Assembly (NCBI GenBank): GCA_003231645.1
Contig: QIIW01000065.1
Coordinates: forward strand, 1-55,884
Direction: 5' to 3'
DNA: 55,884 bases
From: Acidimicrobiia bacterium
GTDB lineage: Bacteria; Actinomycetota; Acidimicrobiia; Acidimicrobiales; Aldehydirespiratoraceae
How positions within the stretch are numbered: the first letter of the stretch is position 1; each line of letters starts with the position of its first letter. Below are positions 39,576 through 49,289 of the stretch, piece by piece. The notes under the pieces are model-generated. The model did no database searches. It worked only from the letters and a program-made list of their open reading frames with translations, and was not told where the DNA came from. The translations under genes were made by a program, and so were the position numbers.

Positions 39576-40435
39576 TCCGCGTCACCACCTGGAACATCTG
39601 GTGGCGATTCGGGCCGTGGGAGCAGCGCCATCCGGCCATCGTCGCCACACTGGAGGGCCTCGGGTCCGACGTGATCTGCCTGCAGGAGGTCTGGTCGGAT
39701 GACGACACGAATCAAGCCGATTCGATCGCCGGGCAACTCGGCCTCCACGCCGCCGTATCGGCTCCGGCCGGTGACGGCCTGAGGCTCGGCAACGCGATCC
39801 TGAGCCGCCACCCGATCACCGACACGACGGTCCACCGGCTCCCCGGCGCGGAGGGGAAGAGGGCCAACCGGACCGCACTGGTGGCGAGGATCGATGCACC
39901 GTTCGGTGAATTGACGATGGTCTCGACCCACCTCGCGTACCGGTTCGACGAGTCGGCGCTGCGCTCCGAACAACTGGCTGAGATCTGTCGGATCGTGGCC
40001 GGCGAACGCGGCGATCCCGAGCACGCCTTCCCACCGATCGTCTGCGGCGATCTCAATGCCGTCCCGACCAGCGATGAGATCCGTCGAATGACCGGAGAAT
40101 CTCCACCTCACATCGACGCCATGGTCTTCACCGACGCGTGGGCAGCCGTCGGCGACGGCCCGGGCCACACTTGGGATTCCGAGAATCCACACCTCGAGGA
40201 CACGACTTGGCCGCGCCGACGCCTCGACTACGTGCTGATCGGCTGGCCTCGCCCCAAGCCATTCGGAAACGCCGTTCGCGCTTCGCTCTCCGGGAATGTC
40301 GCGGTCGACGGCGTCTGGCCCTCGGACCACTTCGCGGTGACGGTGGATCTGGTCACCGAACGAACGGTCGAGCATCCGGCGACGCGATCATGCAGGGTCG
40401 GAGCGGTGCGACCCCGGGCCTGCCCACCCCCATGA
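39572..40435 (+). CDS. Endonuclease/exonuclease/phosphatase family protein
   Basis: A 287-aa EEP-fold phosphohydrolase. Characteristic motifs are RVTTWNIWWRF (Asn), DVICLQEVW (metal Glu), STHLAYRF, PPIVCGDLNAVPTSDEI (GDLN) and the terminal WPSDHFAVTVDL (SDH) catalytic triad. LDYVLIG is the expected strand before it. It may act on DNA, a phospholipid or an inositol phosphate; no signal peptide is seen. The last 20 residues lack family support. ATGA-coupled to the VOC gene. Confidence 0.9.
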   Translation: MIRVTTWNIWWRFGPWEQRHPAIVATLEGLGSDVICLQEVWSDDDTNQADSIAGQLGLHAAVSAPAGDGLRLGNAILSRHPITDTTVHRLPGAEGKRANRTALVARIDAPFGELTMVSTHLAYRFDESALRSEQLAEICRIVAGERGDPEHAFPPIVCGDLNAVPTSDEIRRMTGESPPHIDAMVFTDAWAAVGDGPGHTWDSENPHLEDTTWPRRRLDYVLIGWPRPKPFGNAVRASLSGNVAVDGVWPSDHFAVTVDLVTERTVEHPATRSCRVGAVRPRACPPP

Positions 40436-40577
40436 ATCGTCCCCGGTAGTCAGTGCGCGGGCGACGGGGCCATACTTGCCGGAAACCGCCGGAAGTCGAT
40501 CCGGGGTAACAGGAATGCTCGTTTCGGCAGGACCACCCGCCGATCGAGCCACCACACGAACGGTTGATGGAGGGATC

Positions 40578-41975
40578 GTGGGATATTCACATCGCACGTC
40601 TCTCGGCCTGCCGGCAGCGATCGCTGCGGTGACAGCTCTTTTCAGCCCTGTTCTCGCGACGTCCGGGGCGGCCTCCGCCCAGGACCCGGGCGCTCCCGAT
40701 GCCATAGCCGCGGTGGCACAGCCCGGCGACATCGCCCGCAACGGACTGGCCATCGAGATGGCCCTCGACCAGGTCGGGCTCGGTGACATCTGGCGCGAAG
40801 ACACTGCCCTCGGCGAACGCACCCGTCATCTGCTGGTCGAATACCCGGGCCCCACCACCAAGTCGGCTGTCACCAGTCTCGTCTCGGTCGTCGCCGACAT
40901 GGAACGGGCCGAGGCGCTGCGCGGTGTCATCAACGGCGAGGTCCGCAAGAGTGCCGCTCTGCTCCAGTTGACGACACTGAACGAGAACCGCCTGACGCGG
41001 GAACTCGGCGACGGGCGGAATCAGCTCGACACCACTCTCGGTCTGATTCAGTCGGTAGCCATCGACATGTTCTCCAACCGGGGAGGTCGATCCGACGAGG
41101 TGGTGGCACTCGACCATCCCAACCTGCTCCTCACTCGTCGCTCCGACGAGCTCACGGCGACCGCGCTCGAGCGGCTGGTCGAGACTCGCGATCGCCTCAC
41201 CTCCGAACTCGACTCCGCCCGAATCAACCTGCCCGACATCAGGCAGAGTCGGGCGGCCGCTGCTCTCGCCCACGAACGTCTTACCGCCACCGCCGGGCAG
41301 TTGCCCACCAAGATTGCCGACCTCGAGACCCAGGCTCTCGACCTGCTGCCCAAGGCAGCCGAGGCGTTTCAATCGGCCGAGGTGGTCAATGAGCCCGGCC
41401 TCAGCCTCCGGGCTCTCGACGCCTACTTCAATGCCGAGGCATGGATGGACCAATCACAGCCGTCCTGCGGCATCACCTGGCAGACCATCGCCGCCATCGG
41501 TCTGGTCGAGAGCCGCCACGGCACCTACGGCGGCAACCGCCTGCTTCCCGACGGCCGTACCCAGTTCCAGATCATCGGGGCCACCCTCGACGGCACCACC
41601 GTCGACAACTTCGGTGAGGCCGTGGCGGTCGTCACCGACACCGACGGCGGTGTCTACGACGGCGATCCGCTCAACGACCGGGCGGTCGGACCGATGCAGT
41701 TCATCCCCCAAACATGGCGCCAGTGGTCGGTCGACGCGGATGGAGACGGCCGGCGCGACCCCAACGACATAGATGACGCGGCCGTCACCGCGGCCAGACT
41801 CCTGTGTGCCAACGGTCCGATCCGATCCCCCGCGGAGTGGAATGCGGCCATCTACACCTACAACCAGTCGTCGGCCTACGTCGACCGGGTCCGGGCCGGA
41901 TTCCGGCACCTCGGGGACTCCGTCGCCGCGGCCACCGTCGACTCTCTCGACCAACTCGATCTCAGCTCACCGTGA
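40578..41975 (+). CDS. Secreted lytic transglycosylase-like protein
   Basis: A 465-aa exported protein. From GTG 40578 (GGAGGG 3-4 nt upstream) a signal peptide SLGLPAAIAAVTALFSPVLA ends with SGAASAQDP. Residues 40-290 are an alpha-helical coiled-coil-like region (ERLVETRDRLTSELDSARINL). The C-terminal SLT/MltB-like domain shows WQTIAAIGLVESRHGTYGG with the catalytic Glu, DRAVGPMQFIPQTWRQW, and AAIYTYNQSSAYVDRV. It carries a calcium-like loop DADGDGRRDPNDIDD. It would cleave peptidoglycan during growth or division. The 3' end overlaps the convergent decarboxylase gene by 14 nt. Confidence 0.88.
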   Translation: MGYSHRTSLGLPAAIAAVTALFSPVLATSGAASAQDPGAPDAIAAVAQPGDIARNGLAIEMALDQVGLGDIWREDTALGERTRHLLVEYPGPTTKSAVTSLVSVVADMERAEALRGVINGEVRKSAALLQLTTLNENRLTRELGDGRNQLDTTLGLIQSVAIDMFSNRGGRSDEVVALDHPNLLLTRRSDELTATALERLVETRDRLTSELDSARINLPDIRQSRAAAALAHERLTATAGQLPTKIADLETQALDLLPKAAEAFQSAEVVNEPGLSLRALDAYFNAEAWMDQSQPSCGITWQTIAAIGLVESRHGTYGGNRLLPDGRTQFQIIGATLDGTTVDNFGEAVAVVTDTDGGVYDGDPLNDRAVGPMQFIPQTWRQWSVDADGDGRRDPNDIDDAAVTAARLLCANGPIRSPAEWNAAIYTYNQSSAYVDRVRAGFRHLGDSVAAATVDSLDQLDLSSP

Positions 41976-43377
41976 TATGGGCCTCGATCAGAGCGGCCGC
42001 GGTCGACGCCACATCGTTCTCATCGGTCCGCCAGTTCGACACCGATATCCGCATCGCTGATCGACCGCGCCAAGTGGTCCCCGTCGGGTAACAAACCCCT
42101 CCGTCCCGGGCCGCGGTGAGGACTCGCTGCGTGTGGCCGTCATGGTCCGCGAGGGGCGACGAATCACGGAAAGCCACCACGATCTGATTGATCTCGGCCT
42201 GCATCACGTCGACTCCCTCGGCCTTCGCCAGCCGCTCGGCCAGATCTGCGGCTCGGTCGCAGCATCGATCGATCATGTCGGCAAGCCCCGACCGGCCCAG
42301 CGAGCGCAGCGCGGCCCACACGGGTACTCCCCGTGCCCGCCGAGACGATTCGAGCACTGTGTCGACCGGATCCGGCACCACTCCGGGCTCCGGCAGGTAG
42401 GCGGCCCGGTAGCCGATGGCCCGACCCAGGGCGCGGCGATCGCGTACGATCGTGATGCCACAGTCGTAGGGGGTGTTGAGCCACTTGTGGGCATCAGTTC
42501 CCCAGGAATCGGCCGACTCCGCCCCGGCCGCGAGATGTCTCCTGGTGTCCGAGGCCCTGACCCACAGGCCGAACGCCCCGTCGATGTGGAGCCAGATGTC
42601 GTTGCGACTCCGTCGGCGACGCTCGATGTCCACCACAATCTCGGCCAGCGGATCGAACGCGCCGCCGTTGACGTTGCCGGCCTGAGCACAGACGATCGTC
42701 GGACCAACGCAGCGGTTGAGGGCACCGGTGAACTCGGATATGACGATGCGACCCTCATCGTCGGTCGGCACGCGGGTGACGCGGTCGGTGCCGAGCCCCA
42801 GCAGACGCAGCGCACGATCGACCGTCGAATGCTGCTCGGCACCGACAATCACGTTGATCTGTGGGGAACCAGCCAGCCCAGCGGCCTCGACATCGTGGCC
42901 ATGCGCGGCGAGCACCGCGTGCCTGGCGGCCAGCAGCCCGGCTGTATTGGCGCCCTGACCGCCGGTGGTGAAACCGACCGCGCTCGCGCGGGGAAGGTCG
43001 AGTGCTTCGAGTATCCACCTTGCCGCCAGCAGCTCCACCGCGACGACACCAGGGTAGAGATCGGCGAACACCGCGTTCTGGTCCCATGCCGAGACCAGCC
43101 AGTCGGCTCCCAGCGCCGCCGGCAACGATCCTCCCGTCACGAGGCCGAAATAGCGTCCGGAACCGGTGGCGGCCAGTCCGGGTTCCACGATCGCCGCCAG
43201 CTCGCGAACGACATCGGGGGCGACGGTACCGGTCTCCGGGAACGCCATGTCGGCCGCGGCGATGATCTCGGCTGCCGTCGACGGAATCGACGTCGGTCTG
43301 CCCGATATCCCGTCGATCCAGCGGCGGGCCAGTCGGTCGACGATCGACAACACCGAGTCGTAGTCGGCGTCGAGCAT
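41962..43377 (-). CDS. PLP-dependent group II decarboxylase-like protein
   Basis: A 471-aa fold-type I PLP enzyme of the glutamate/tyrosine/aromatic amino acid decarboxylase group. Motifs are FTTGGQGANTAGLLAARHAVL (phosphate contacts), AEQHSTVDRALRLLG (His stacks on PLP), WLHIDGAFGLWVRAS (Asp with pyridine N) and the Schiff-base lysine in SWGTDAHKWLNTPYDCG. The substrate amino acid cannot be deduced; the N-terminus matches the aspartate aminotransferase/decarboxylase subfamily common in Acidimicrobiia and fungi. A GGGAGGG Shine-Dalgarno precedes ATG 43377. Confidence 0.88.
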   Translation of the reverse strand: MLDADYDSVLSIVDRLARRWIDGISGRPTSIPSTAAEIIAAADMAFPETGTVAPDVVRELAAIVEPGLAATGSGRYFGLVTGGSLPAALGADWLVSAWDQNAVFADLYPGVVAVELLAARWILEALDLPRASAVGFTTGGQGANTAGLLAARHAVLAAHGHDVEAAGLAGSPQINVIVGAEQHSTVDRALRLLGLGTDRVTRVPTDDEGRIVISEFTGALNRCVGPTIVCAQAGNVNGGAFDPLAEIVVDIERRRRSRNDIWLHIDGAFGLWVRASDTRRHLAAGAESADSWGTDAHKWLNTPYDCGITIVRDRRALGRAIGYRAAYLPEPGVVPDPVDTVLESSRRARGVPVWAALRSLGRSGLADMIDRCCDRAADLAERLAKAEGVDVMQAEINQIVVAFRDSSPLADHDGHTQRVLTAARDGGVCYPTGTTWRGRSAMRISVSNWRTDENDVASTAAALIEAHITVS

Positions 43378-43400
43378 TCGGTTCCCTCCCGTGGGTTCAC

Positions 43401-44615
43401 TCAGGTCGGCATCATGGCACGGAGCCGGCCGACCAGATCACCGTTTCGTCCCGATACCTCCCACCTGCCGGTCCCGACCATCAGGGCCAGATCGTCGAGT
43501 GCCCGCTTCAGCCCCGAGGTGACCTCGTCGTGGTCGACGCCGGGCTCGGCGAACGCGCCGAATACCCGAAGCACCCCGTCGGCCCGGTCGGTCTTGAGGT
43601 CGGCCCGCGCGACGATGCGGTCGCCGAGCAGCAATGGCAGGACGTAGTAGCCGTAGACCCGCTTGGCGGCCGGCGTGTAGATCTCGATCCGATAGCGGAA
43701 GTCGAACAGCCGCTCGGCCCGCTCACGGAACCACACGACAGGGTCAAACGGGGACAGGAGTGCGCACGCGTCGACCGACCGTGGGGCGACGGCATCGGTG
43801 TGGAGGTAGGCGGGACGGTCCCAGCCCTCGACCGCTGCCTCGATCAGTCGTCCCTGCTCGACGAGCTCGTCGATTCGCGGACGGGTCGCCCGCTTGGGCA
43901 GGCGGTGGTAGTCGATCAGGTCGGGGGCAGCGGCCACACCGAGTGACGCTCCGGCACGATCGAGCAGCTCACGGTGGGCGTCGAACTCGGAGGGGGCCGG
44001 GAGCGCCTGGATCTCAACCGGGACGATGCGGTCGAGCAGATCGAATTCCTTCACGAATCCCGGACGGCGCCGCACTCCCAGCTCACCGATCCTGAACAAC
44101 CAGTCAAGGGCGAGCGATCCGATCGACCGGGATCCCCACCAGTTGCCCCCCCGGGGGCGGGGGTTGCTCAGCTCCCCCGGCGCCATCGGACGCTCGCGCA
44201 CCTGAGCGAGCACATCGGCAACGTAGCCGGGTTCTCGTTGGGCCAGTTCCGAGAGGCCGCGCCACGTCTCGCCCTGTCGCGAACGCTGCTTGTGCCAACG
44301 CAGCAGTGGCTCGTCGACAACCGAAAGCAGCGATGCCTCGTGACTCCAGGCCTCGAACCACTCGTCGTCGTGATAGGCGACCCGGTCGAGAAGGTCGGGG
44401 TCGTAGGGACCGAGCCGGGAGAACAACGGCATGTACTGGGTGCGGATGACCACCGGGACCGAGTCGAGTTGCAGCAGGCCGAGTCGTCCCATCACCCGAC
44501 GCAGGTGGCGTCGATCGACCCGGCCGGTCGGTCGGGGGTCGCGAAATCCCTGGGCGGTGAGCGAGATCCGGCGAGCCTCGGAGGCCGACAGCTCGACCGA
44601 AGCGGTGCCGCTCAC
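43401..44615 (-). CDS. YcaQ/HTH_42-type winged-helix DNA glycosylase
   Basis: A 404-aa member of the HTH_42 (YcaQ/AlkX) family, which unhooks interstrand DNA crosslinks and excises bulky alkylated purines. The catalytic region is LGLLQLDSVPVVIRTQYM; Q-x-D matches E. coli YcaQ rather than the Q-x-Q of Streptomyces AlkZ. EWFEAWSHEASLLSV and PRPRGGNWWGSRSIGSLALDWLF are conserved tandem winged-helix segments, and FRYRIEIYTPAAKRVYGYYVLPLLLGDRIVARADLK is the typical C-terminal block. It overlaps the HAD gene by ATGA. Confidence 0.92.
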   Translation of the reverse strand: MSGTASVELSASEARRISLTAQGFRDPRPTGRVDRRHLRRVMGRLGLLQLDSVPVVIRTQYMPLFSRLGPYDPDLLDRVAYHDDEWFEAWSHEASLLSVVDEPLLRWHKQRSRQGETWRGLSELAQREPGYVADVLAQVRERPMAPGELSNPRPRGGNWWGSRSIGSLALDWLFRIGELGVRRRPGFVKEFDLLDRIVPVEIQALPAPSEFDAHRELLDRAGASLGVAAAPDLIDYHRLPKRATRPRIDELVEQGRLIEAAVEGWDRPAYLHTDAVAPRSVDACALLSPFDPVVWFRERAERLFDFRYRIEIYTPAAKRVYGYYVLPLLLGDRIVARADLKTDRADGVLRVFGAFAEPGVDHDEVTSGLKRALDDLALMVGTGRWEVSGRNGDLVGRLRAMMPT

Positions 44616-45346
44616 CGGAACAGGTCGGCGAGAGCCGCCACGTCGGGGAGGCGCCAGTGGTCGTGGTCGGCGTGGAGGTCGAGCGGGTCGAGCTGGACCA
44701 CCGGCATCCCCGCCGCGGTGGCGCCGCGCACGTCGGCGTGGACCGTGTCACCGACATAGAGGGTGCGGGTGCGCTCGGTGCCCAGAGCAACGAGCGCCGG
44801 GTCGAAGATCCTCGGATCGGGCTTGGCGATCCCGACGACGGTCGAGTCGACGATGGCCGCCGCGGTCGGGAGCGGGCCGTGGCCGAGCTGACAGATTCCG
44901 TACTCCTGACACTGCTGCACCGCAGTGCCGATGTTGTTGGTGACAATCGCCACCGGCCGCACCTCCGAGATGTCGGCGAATCCGGCGATGTTGTGTGAGA
45001 GCACCTGGGTCCAGAGATCGGTGACCTTGTCGCGGCGCCGCAGTTCGTCGCGGGCATCGATCGCCACCTCGAGATCGACACCGGCCAGCCCCAAGGAACC
45101 GAAGTAGGCCGTGTCGTAGTGGCGCCACACCTCGAACCGGGACTCGTCGACATCCTCTTCGGCGAGTCGCTCGGTGATGGCTCGGACGCCGGTGTAGTGC
45201 GCGTCGTGGGCCTGTTCGACGGTCATCTCGAGATCGACACCGGCCACGGCGACTGCCGCGCACACCGGCCCCGGGTTGGGGATGATGAACACTCCGCCCA
45301 TGTCGAAGACGACGGCATCAATGTCGCAGGGATCGGGTGGCACCAC
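44612..45346 (-). CDS. HAD-superfamily hydrolase
   Basis: A 244-aa haloacid-dehalogenase-type phosphatase. Motif I is VVFDMGGVFI; the second nucleophile-region Asp is replaced by Gly (DMGG), as in several epoxide-hydrolase-like and dehalogenase-like HADs. Motif II is VAIVTNNIG and motifs III/IV are IAKPDPRIFDPALVALG and YVGDTVHADVRGATAAGM. A helical cap lies at residues 35-95. The substrate is unknown. GTG 45346 lies 3 nt after the leuS stop, and the 3' end overlaps ycaQ, so leuS-HAD-ycaQ may be one transcript. Confidence 0.9.
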   Translation of the reverse strand: MVPPDPCDIDAVVFDMGGVFIIPNPGPVCAAVAVAGVDLEMTVEQAHDAHYTGVRAITERLAEEDVDESRFEVWRHYDTAYFGSLGLAGVDLEVAIDARDELRRRDKVTDLWTQVLSHNIAGFADISEVRPVAIVTNNIGTAVQQCQEYGICQLGHGPLPTAAAIVDSTVVGIAKPDPRIFDPALVALGTERTRTLYVGDTVHADVRGATAAGMPVVQLDPLDLHADHDHWRLPDVAALADLFR

Positions 45347-45349
45347 GGG

Positions 45350-48187
45350 TCAGACCACCAAGTTGACCATACGGCCGGGAACGACGATCGCCTTGCGCAG
45401 CACCCGTCCGTCGAGGTGGATGGCAACGTTGGGTTCGCTCAGAGCCGCCTCGATCACGGAGTCCTGGTCAGCATCGACGGCGACCACGATCCTGGCCCTC
45501 ACCTTGCCGTTGACCTGCACCGGCAGCTCCACGGTGTGATCCACCAGGAGGGCCGGGTCGGCCATCGGGAACTCGGCCCGGGTGACCGAACCCTCGCCCC
45601 CGAGCAACTGCCAGAGTTCTTCGGCGATGTGGGGAACGAGAGGGGAGAGCATCCGCACCATGGCATCGGCCACCTCCCGCGGGGTCGGAGAACCGGACTT
45701 GGTGAGCTCGTTGTTGAGTTCGGTGATCTTGGCAATGGCGGTGTTGAACCTGAGCGCGTCCATGTCGGCGCGCACTCCCTCGATCGTGCGATGCAGCACG
45801 CGTCGCAGATCGTCGGGAGCTGGAGCATCGATGACCGTGAGGGCACCGGTCTCCTCATCGACCAGATTGCGCCACACCCGTTGCAACAAGCGGTGTGAGC
45901 CGATGACCGACCGCGTCTCCCACGGGCGATCCTGATCGATCGGACCCATCGACATCTCGTAGAGCCGCAGCGTGTCGGCGCCGTAGGCCTCGTACATGTC
46001 GTCGGGGGTCACCGAGTTCTTGAGTGACTTGCCCATCTTGCCGAACGATCGGGTCACCGGCCGGCCTCGATGGGTGAAACCCTCGGCCGCTGAACCCTCG
46101 ACCTCGTCGGCCGGCACATAGATGCCGCGTTCGTCCTGGAAGGCGGACGCCTGGATGTAGCCCTGGTTGATCAGACGCTTGAATGGCTCCGGACCAGACA
46201 CGTACCCCAGGTCGTAGAGAACCTTGTGCCAGAAACGCGCGTAGAGCAGGTGGAGAACCGCGTGCTCGACACCGCCGACGTAGAGGTCGACCCCGCCGAC
46301 GCCATCGGCGGGATCGGACATCCAGTAACGCTCGACTTCCGGATCGACCAATCGCTCGGCGTTGGTCGGGTCGAGATAGCGCAGGTAGTACCAGCAGGAA
46401 CCGGCCCACTGGGGCATCGTATTGAGTTCGCGGCGATAGGTGCGCAGGCCATCGCCCAGGTCGAGCTCGACGTCGCGCCACGCGGCGACCCGGCCCAGCG
46501 GCGGTTCAGGTTCGGAATCCTGGTCGAGGGCGCGGGGCGCCCAGTCGACCAATTCGGGCAACACCACCGGTAGCTCCGACTCGGGTACGGCGATCGGCAG
46601 GCCGGAGTCGTCGTAGATGATCGGAAACGGTTCACCCCAGTATCGCTGCCGACTGAACAGCCAATCGCGCAGCTTGTAGGTGGTGGTGCCATGGCCGTGG
46701 CCGCCGGCTTCGAGCCAGTCGATCATGGCCCGCTTGGCGTCATCGACCCGGAGTCCGTCGAGGAACCCGGAGTTGATGGCCGGGCCGTCGCCGAGGAAGG
46801 CCGTGCCGCCGAAACCCTCGGTGGGGCGGACGGTGCGGATGATGTCGAGGCCGAACTCCTCGGCGAATTCCCAGTCGCGCTCGTCCTGGCCGGGCACGGC
46901 CATTATCGCCCCGGTGCCGTAACCCATCAGCACGTAGTCGGCGACGAACACCGGGATCCTGCGACCATCGACGGGAACGACCGCGTCGACACCGGTGTAA
47001 ACGCCGGTCTTGTCCTTGTTCTCCTGACGGTCGAGGTCGGTCATCCGGGCGACCCCGGCCCGGTAGGCCGCCACGGCTTCGGCCGGGGTGGCCCGGCCTC
47101 CGGTCCACTTGGCGGGCGTTCCCTCGGGCCATCGGGCGGGCATGATCTCGTCGACGAGGTGATGTTCGGGTGCCAGCACCATGTAGGTGGCTCCGAAAAG
47201 AGTGTCGGGCCGGGTGGTGAACACGCTGATCGGGCCGGAGTCGGCGCCGTCGACATCGAATTCGATATGGGCACCCTCCGACCGGCCGATCCAGTGACGC
47301 TGCATCGCCTTGATCGAGTCGGTCCAGTCGAGCCGGTCGAGATCTTCGATCAACCGATCGGCGTATGCGGTGATGCGCATCATCCACTGCCTGAGCGGAC
47401 GGCGGTAGACGGGGTGATTGCCACGCTCCGACCGACCGTCCGCGGTGATCTCCTCGTTGGCCAGAACCGTTCCCAGGGCCGGGCACCAGTTGACGGGAGC
47501 ATCATCGACGTAGGCCAGGCGGTAGGTCTGGATCAGGGCCCGGCGCCCGACGTCGTCAAGATCGACCCAGACGGAACCATCGACCGGTTGCCTCTCACCC
47601 GAGTCGAATTCGGCCACGAGTTCATCGATCCTGCGAGCCCGGTGCCGGTCCGGGTCGAACCACGAGTCGAAGATCTGCAGGAAGATCCACTGCGTCCAGC
47701 GGTAGTAGTCCTCGTCGGTCGTGGCGATGCTGCGCCGCTCGTCGTAGCCGAGGCCGAGGCGGCTCATCTGACGGCTCATGTTGGCGATGTTGCGTTCGGT
47801 GTTGGACCGCGGATGCTCGCCGGTCTGGCGGGCGTGTTCCTCGGCCGGAAGCCCGAACGCATCGAACCCCATGGGGTGCAGGACGTTGAAGCCGACCATC
47901 CGTTTGAACCGCGAGTAGACGTCGGTGGAGATGTAGCCGAGCGGATGGCCCACGTGAAGCCCCGACCCGGACGGATAGGGAAACATGTCCACGACGAACA
48001 GCTTCGGCCGACGAACGACGCCGGCCGGGTCATCGGCCAGCAGCCCCGTGGGATTCGGGGCGTGGTAGGTGCCATCGGCGAGCCAACGTGCCTGCCAGCG
48101 GGTCTCGATCGAGTCGGCGAGGCGAGCATCGTAACGATGAGGCGGTACCTCTGATTCGTCGGATCGCGATGTCGGCATCTCTGGCAT
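45350..48187 (-). CDS. leuS: Leucyl-tRNA synthetase
   Basis: A 945-aa class I synthetase that charges tRNA-Leu. The HIGH-type motif is PYPSGSGLHVGHPLGY and the KMSKS-type motif is FGKMGKSLKNSVTPDD. The CP1 editing domain shows VFTTRPDTLFGATYMVLAPEH with the T-rich motif and the Asp that blocks leucine (YGTGAIMAVPGQDERDW). Full length, including the C-terminal VNGKVRARIVVAVDAD region. TAACCT lies 7 nt upstream of ATG 48187 on this strand, suggesting a leaderless mRNA; no T-box leader is present. Confidence 0.97.
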   Translation of the reverse strand: MPEMPTSRSDESEVPPHRYDARLADSIETRWQARWLADGTYHAPNPTGLLADDPAGVVRRPKLFVVDMFPYPSGSGLHVGHPLGYISTDVYSRFKRMVGFNVLHPMGFDAFGLPAEEHARQTGEHPRSNTERNIANMSRQMSRLGLGYDERRSIATTDEDYYRWTQWIFLQIFDSWFDPDRHRARRIDELVAEFDSGERQPVDGSVWVDLDDVGRRALIQTYRLAYVDDAPVNWCPALGTVLANEEITADGRSERGNHPVYRRPLRQWMMRITAYADRLIEDLDRLDWTDSIKAMQRHWIGRSEGAHIEFDVDGADSGPISVFTTRPDTLFGATYMVLAPEHHLVDEIMPARWPEGTPAKWTGGRATPAEAVAAYRAGVARMTDLDRQENKDKTGVYTGVDAVVPVDGRRIPVFVADYVLMGYGTGAIMAVPGQDERDWEFAEEFGLDIIRTVRPTEGFGGTAFLGDGPAINSGFLDGLRVDDAKRAMIDWLEAGGHGHGTTTYKLRDWLFSRQRYWGEPFPIIYDDSGLPIAVPESELPVVLPELVDWAPRALDQDSEPEPPLGRVAAWRDVELDLGDGLRTYRRELNTMPQWAGSCWYYLRYLDPTNAERLVDPEVERYWMSDPADGVGGVDLYVGGVEHAVLHLLYARFWHKVLYDLGYVSGPEPFKRLINQGYIQASAFQDERGIYVPADEVEGSAAEGFTHRGRPVTRSFGKMGKSLKNSVTPDDMYEAYGADTLRLYEMSMGPIDQDRPWETRSVIGSHRLLQRVWRNLVDEETGALTVIDAPAPDDLRRVLHRTIEGVRADMDALRFNTAIAKITELNNELTKSGSPTPREVADAMVRMLSPLVPHIAEELWQLLGGEGSVTRAEFPMADPALLVDHTVELPVQVNGKVRARIVVAVDADQDSVIEAALSEPNVAIHLDGRVLRKAIVVPGRMVNLVV

Positions 48188-48194
48188 GGCGGCA

Positions 48195-48200
48195 AGGTTA
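48195..48200 (-). promoter_or_regulatory. Putative -10 box (TAACCT) for leuS
   Basis: TAACCT on the minus strand, 7 nt before ATG 48187. The identical hexamer lies 6 nt before GTG 14397 of pdtaS. Both lack a Shine-Dalgarno. Confidence 0.5.
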
Positions 48201-48289
48201 GGGCCCGTTCGCGGGGGCTACGCCGCCGATGTCGGGGGTGACGGAAATCATTTCTGCATCGGGGTCGACAACGGGCAGACTCCCGGTCC

Positions 48290-49201
48290 GTGCCATACCA
48301 GATCGCCGCCCTTCTCGCCGCCCTCGCCTGGGCCCTCAGCAGCCTCGTCGCCGCCAATCCGGTACGCGAGCTCGGAGGGCCACGCTTCGCGCGCCTCAGG
48401 ATGATCGCGGTCACGCTCATCCTCACGTCGGTGGCGACCGTCTTCGGTGACTGGGGTTCGCTGCGCCTGGTCGACGTCGTGTTGTTGAGCGCGTCGGGAA
48501 TGATCGGTCTGTTGATCGGTGACGCCGCCCTGTTCACAGCGATGGCTCGTGTCGGCCCTCGCCGAACCGGTCTCGTCTTTACGGTCAATGCGCCGTTCGC
48601 GGCGGTGATGAGCGTGTTCATCTTCGGTGAGACCTTCACGTTGGTGGCCGTGTTCGGCGCGGTGCTGACCGTCGTCGGCGTGGCGATCGCCGTCGGGTTT
48701 CGACGCAAGGTCAGCACCGTGCGCAACGTCGCGATCGGCGACCATGCCTTCGAGCAGGTCGATGGTCGGCTCTGGGTGGGCCTGGCATGGGGAACTATCG
48801 GTGCACTCGGTCAGGCCGGTGGAGCCATTCTCGCCAAGCCCGTTCTCGATGCCGGTGTCGACGCTATTACCGCTGCCGCCACCCGCGCCGTGCCGGCCAC
48901 GGTCGGGTTGTGGATCTTCGCCCGTCCCCTCGATCGGGTGGCGCGTTCGTCGCGCCGCGACCGCCTCACCTGGCGCCATGTCGGCTACCTGGTCATCAGC
49001 GCCACCATCGCCATGGTGATCGGCATGACGCTGGTGCTCTACTCGCTCGGCCATGGTGCGGTCGGGGTGGCCACCATTCTCTCGGCCACCACACCGGTCA
49101 TGCTGCTGCCACTGCTGTGGATCACCACGCGGCGGCGTCCGACCGCAGCCGCTTGGGTCGGGGCCGCGCTGACCGTTGTCGGCGCCGCACTTCTCCTGTG
49201 A
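48290..49201 (+). CDS. EamA/DMT-family transporter
   Basis: A 303-aa ten-TM transporter with two EamA repeats. The first starts PYQIAALLAALAWALSSLVA and includes AALFTAMARVGPRRTGLVFTVNAPFAAVMSVFIFGE. The second starts GLAWGTIGALGQAGGAILAKPVL and includes LYSLGHGAVGVATILSATTPVMLLPLLWI. Such proteins export metabolites or amino acids; the substrate is unknown. GTG 48290 is the first start, and CAGACT 8 nt upstream might be a -10 element. It precedes the corrinoid operon by 168 nt. Confidence 0.9.
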   Translation: MPYQIAALLAALAWALSSLVAANPVRELGGPRFARLRMIAVTLILTSVATVFGDWGSLRLVDVVLLSASGMIGLLIGDAALFTAMARVGPRRTGLVFTVNAPFAAVMSVFIFGETFTLVAVFGAVLTVVGVAIAVGFRRKVSTVRNVAIGDHAFEQVDGRLWVGLAWGTIGALGQAGGAILAKPVLDAGVDAITAAATRAVPATVGLWIFARPLDRVARSSRRDRLTWRHVGYLVISATIAMVIGMTLVLYSLGHGAVGVATILSATTPVMLLPLLWITTRRRPTAAAWVGAALTVVGAALLL

Positions 49202-49283
49202 GATTCGGCCGGGACACGAAGGTGTCGGTGTGGGCCGACCGCTCACCGGTAGCCCGCTCACACCGAATGTGCGCCGTGTTCGG

Positions 49284-49289
49284 TACAGT
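49284..49289 (+). promoter_or_regulatory. Possible -10 box (TACAGT) of the corrinoid operon
   Basis: TACAGT is the best TANNNT match in the 168-nt gap upstream of ATG 49370 and would give a leader of about 75 nt. No convincing -35 hexamer and no cobalamin riboswitch core was seen in the gap. Confidence 0.3.

Noticed and set aside
48188..48289. T-box leader of leuS
   Set aside because: leuS has a -10-like box 7 nt before ATG and no specifier-loop or T-box sequence upstream.
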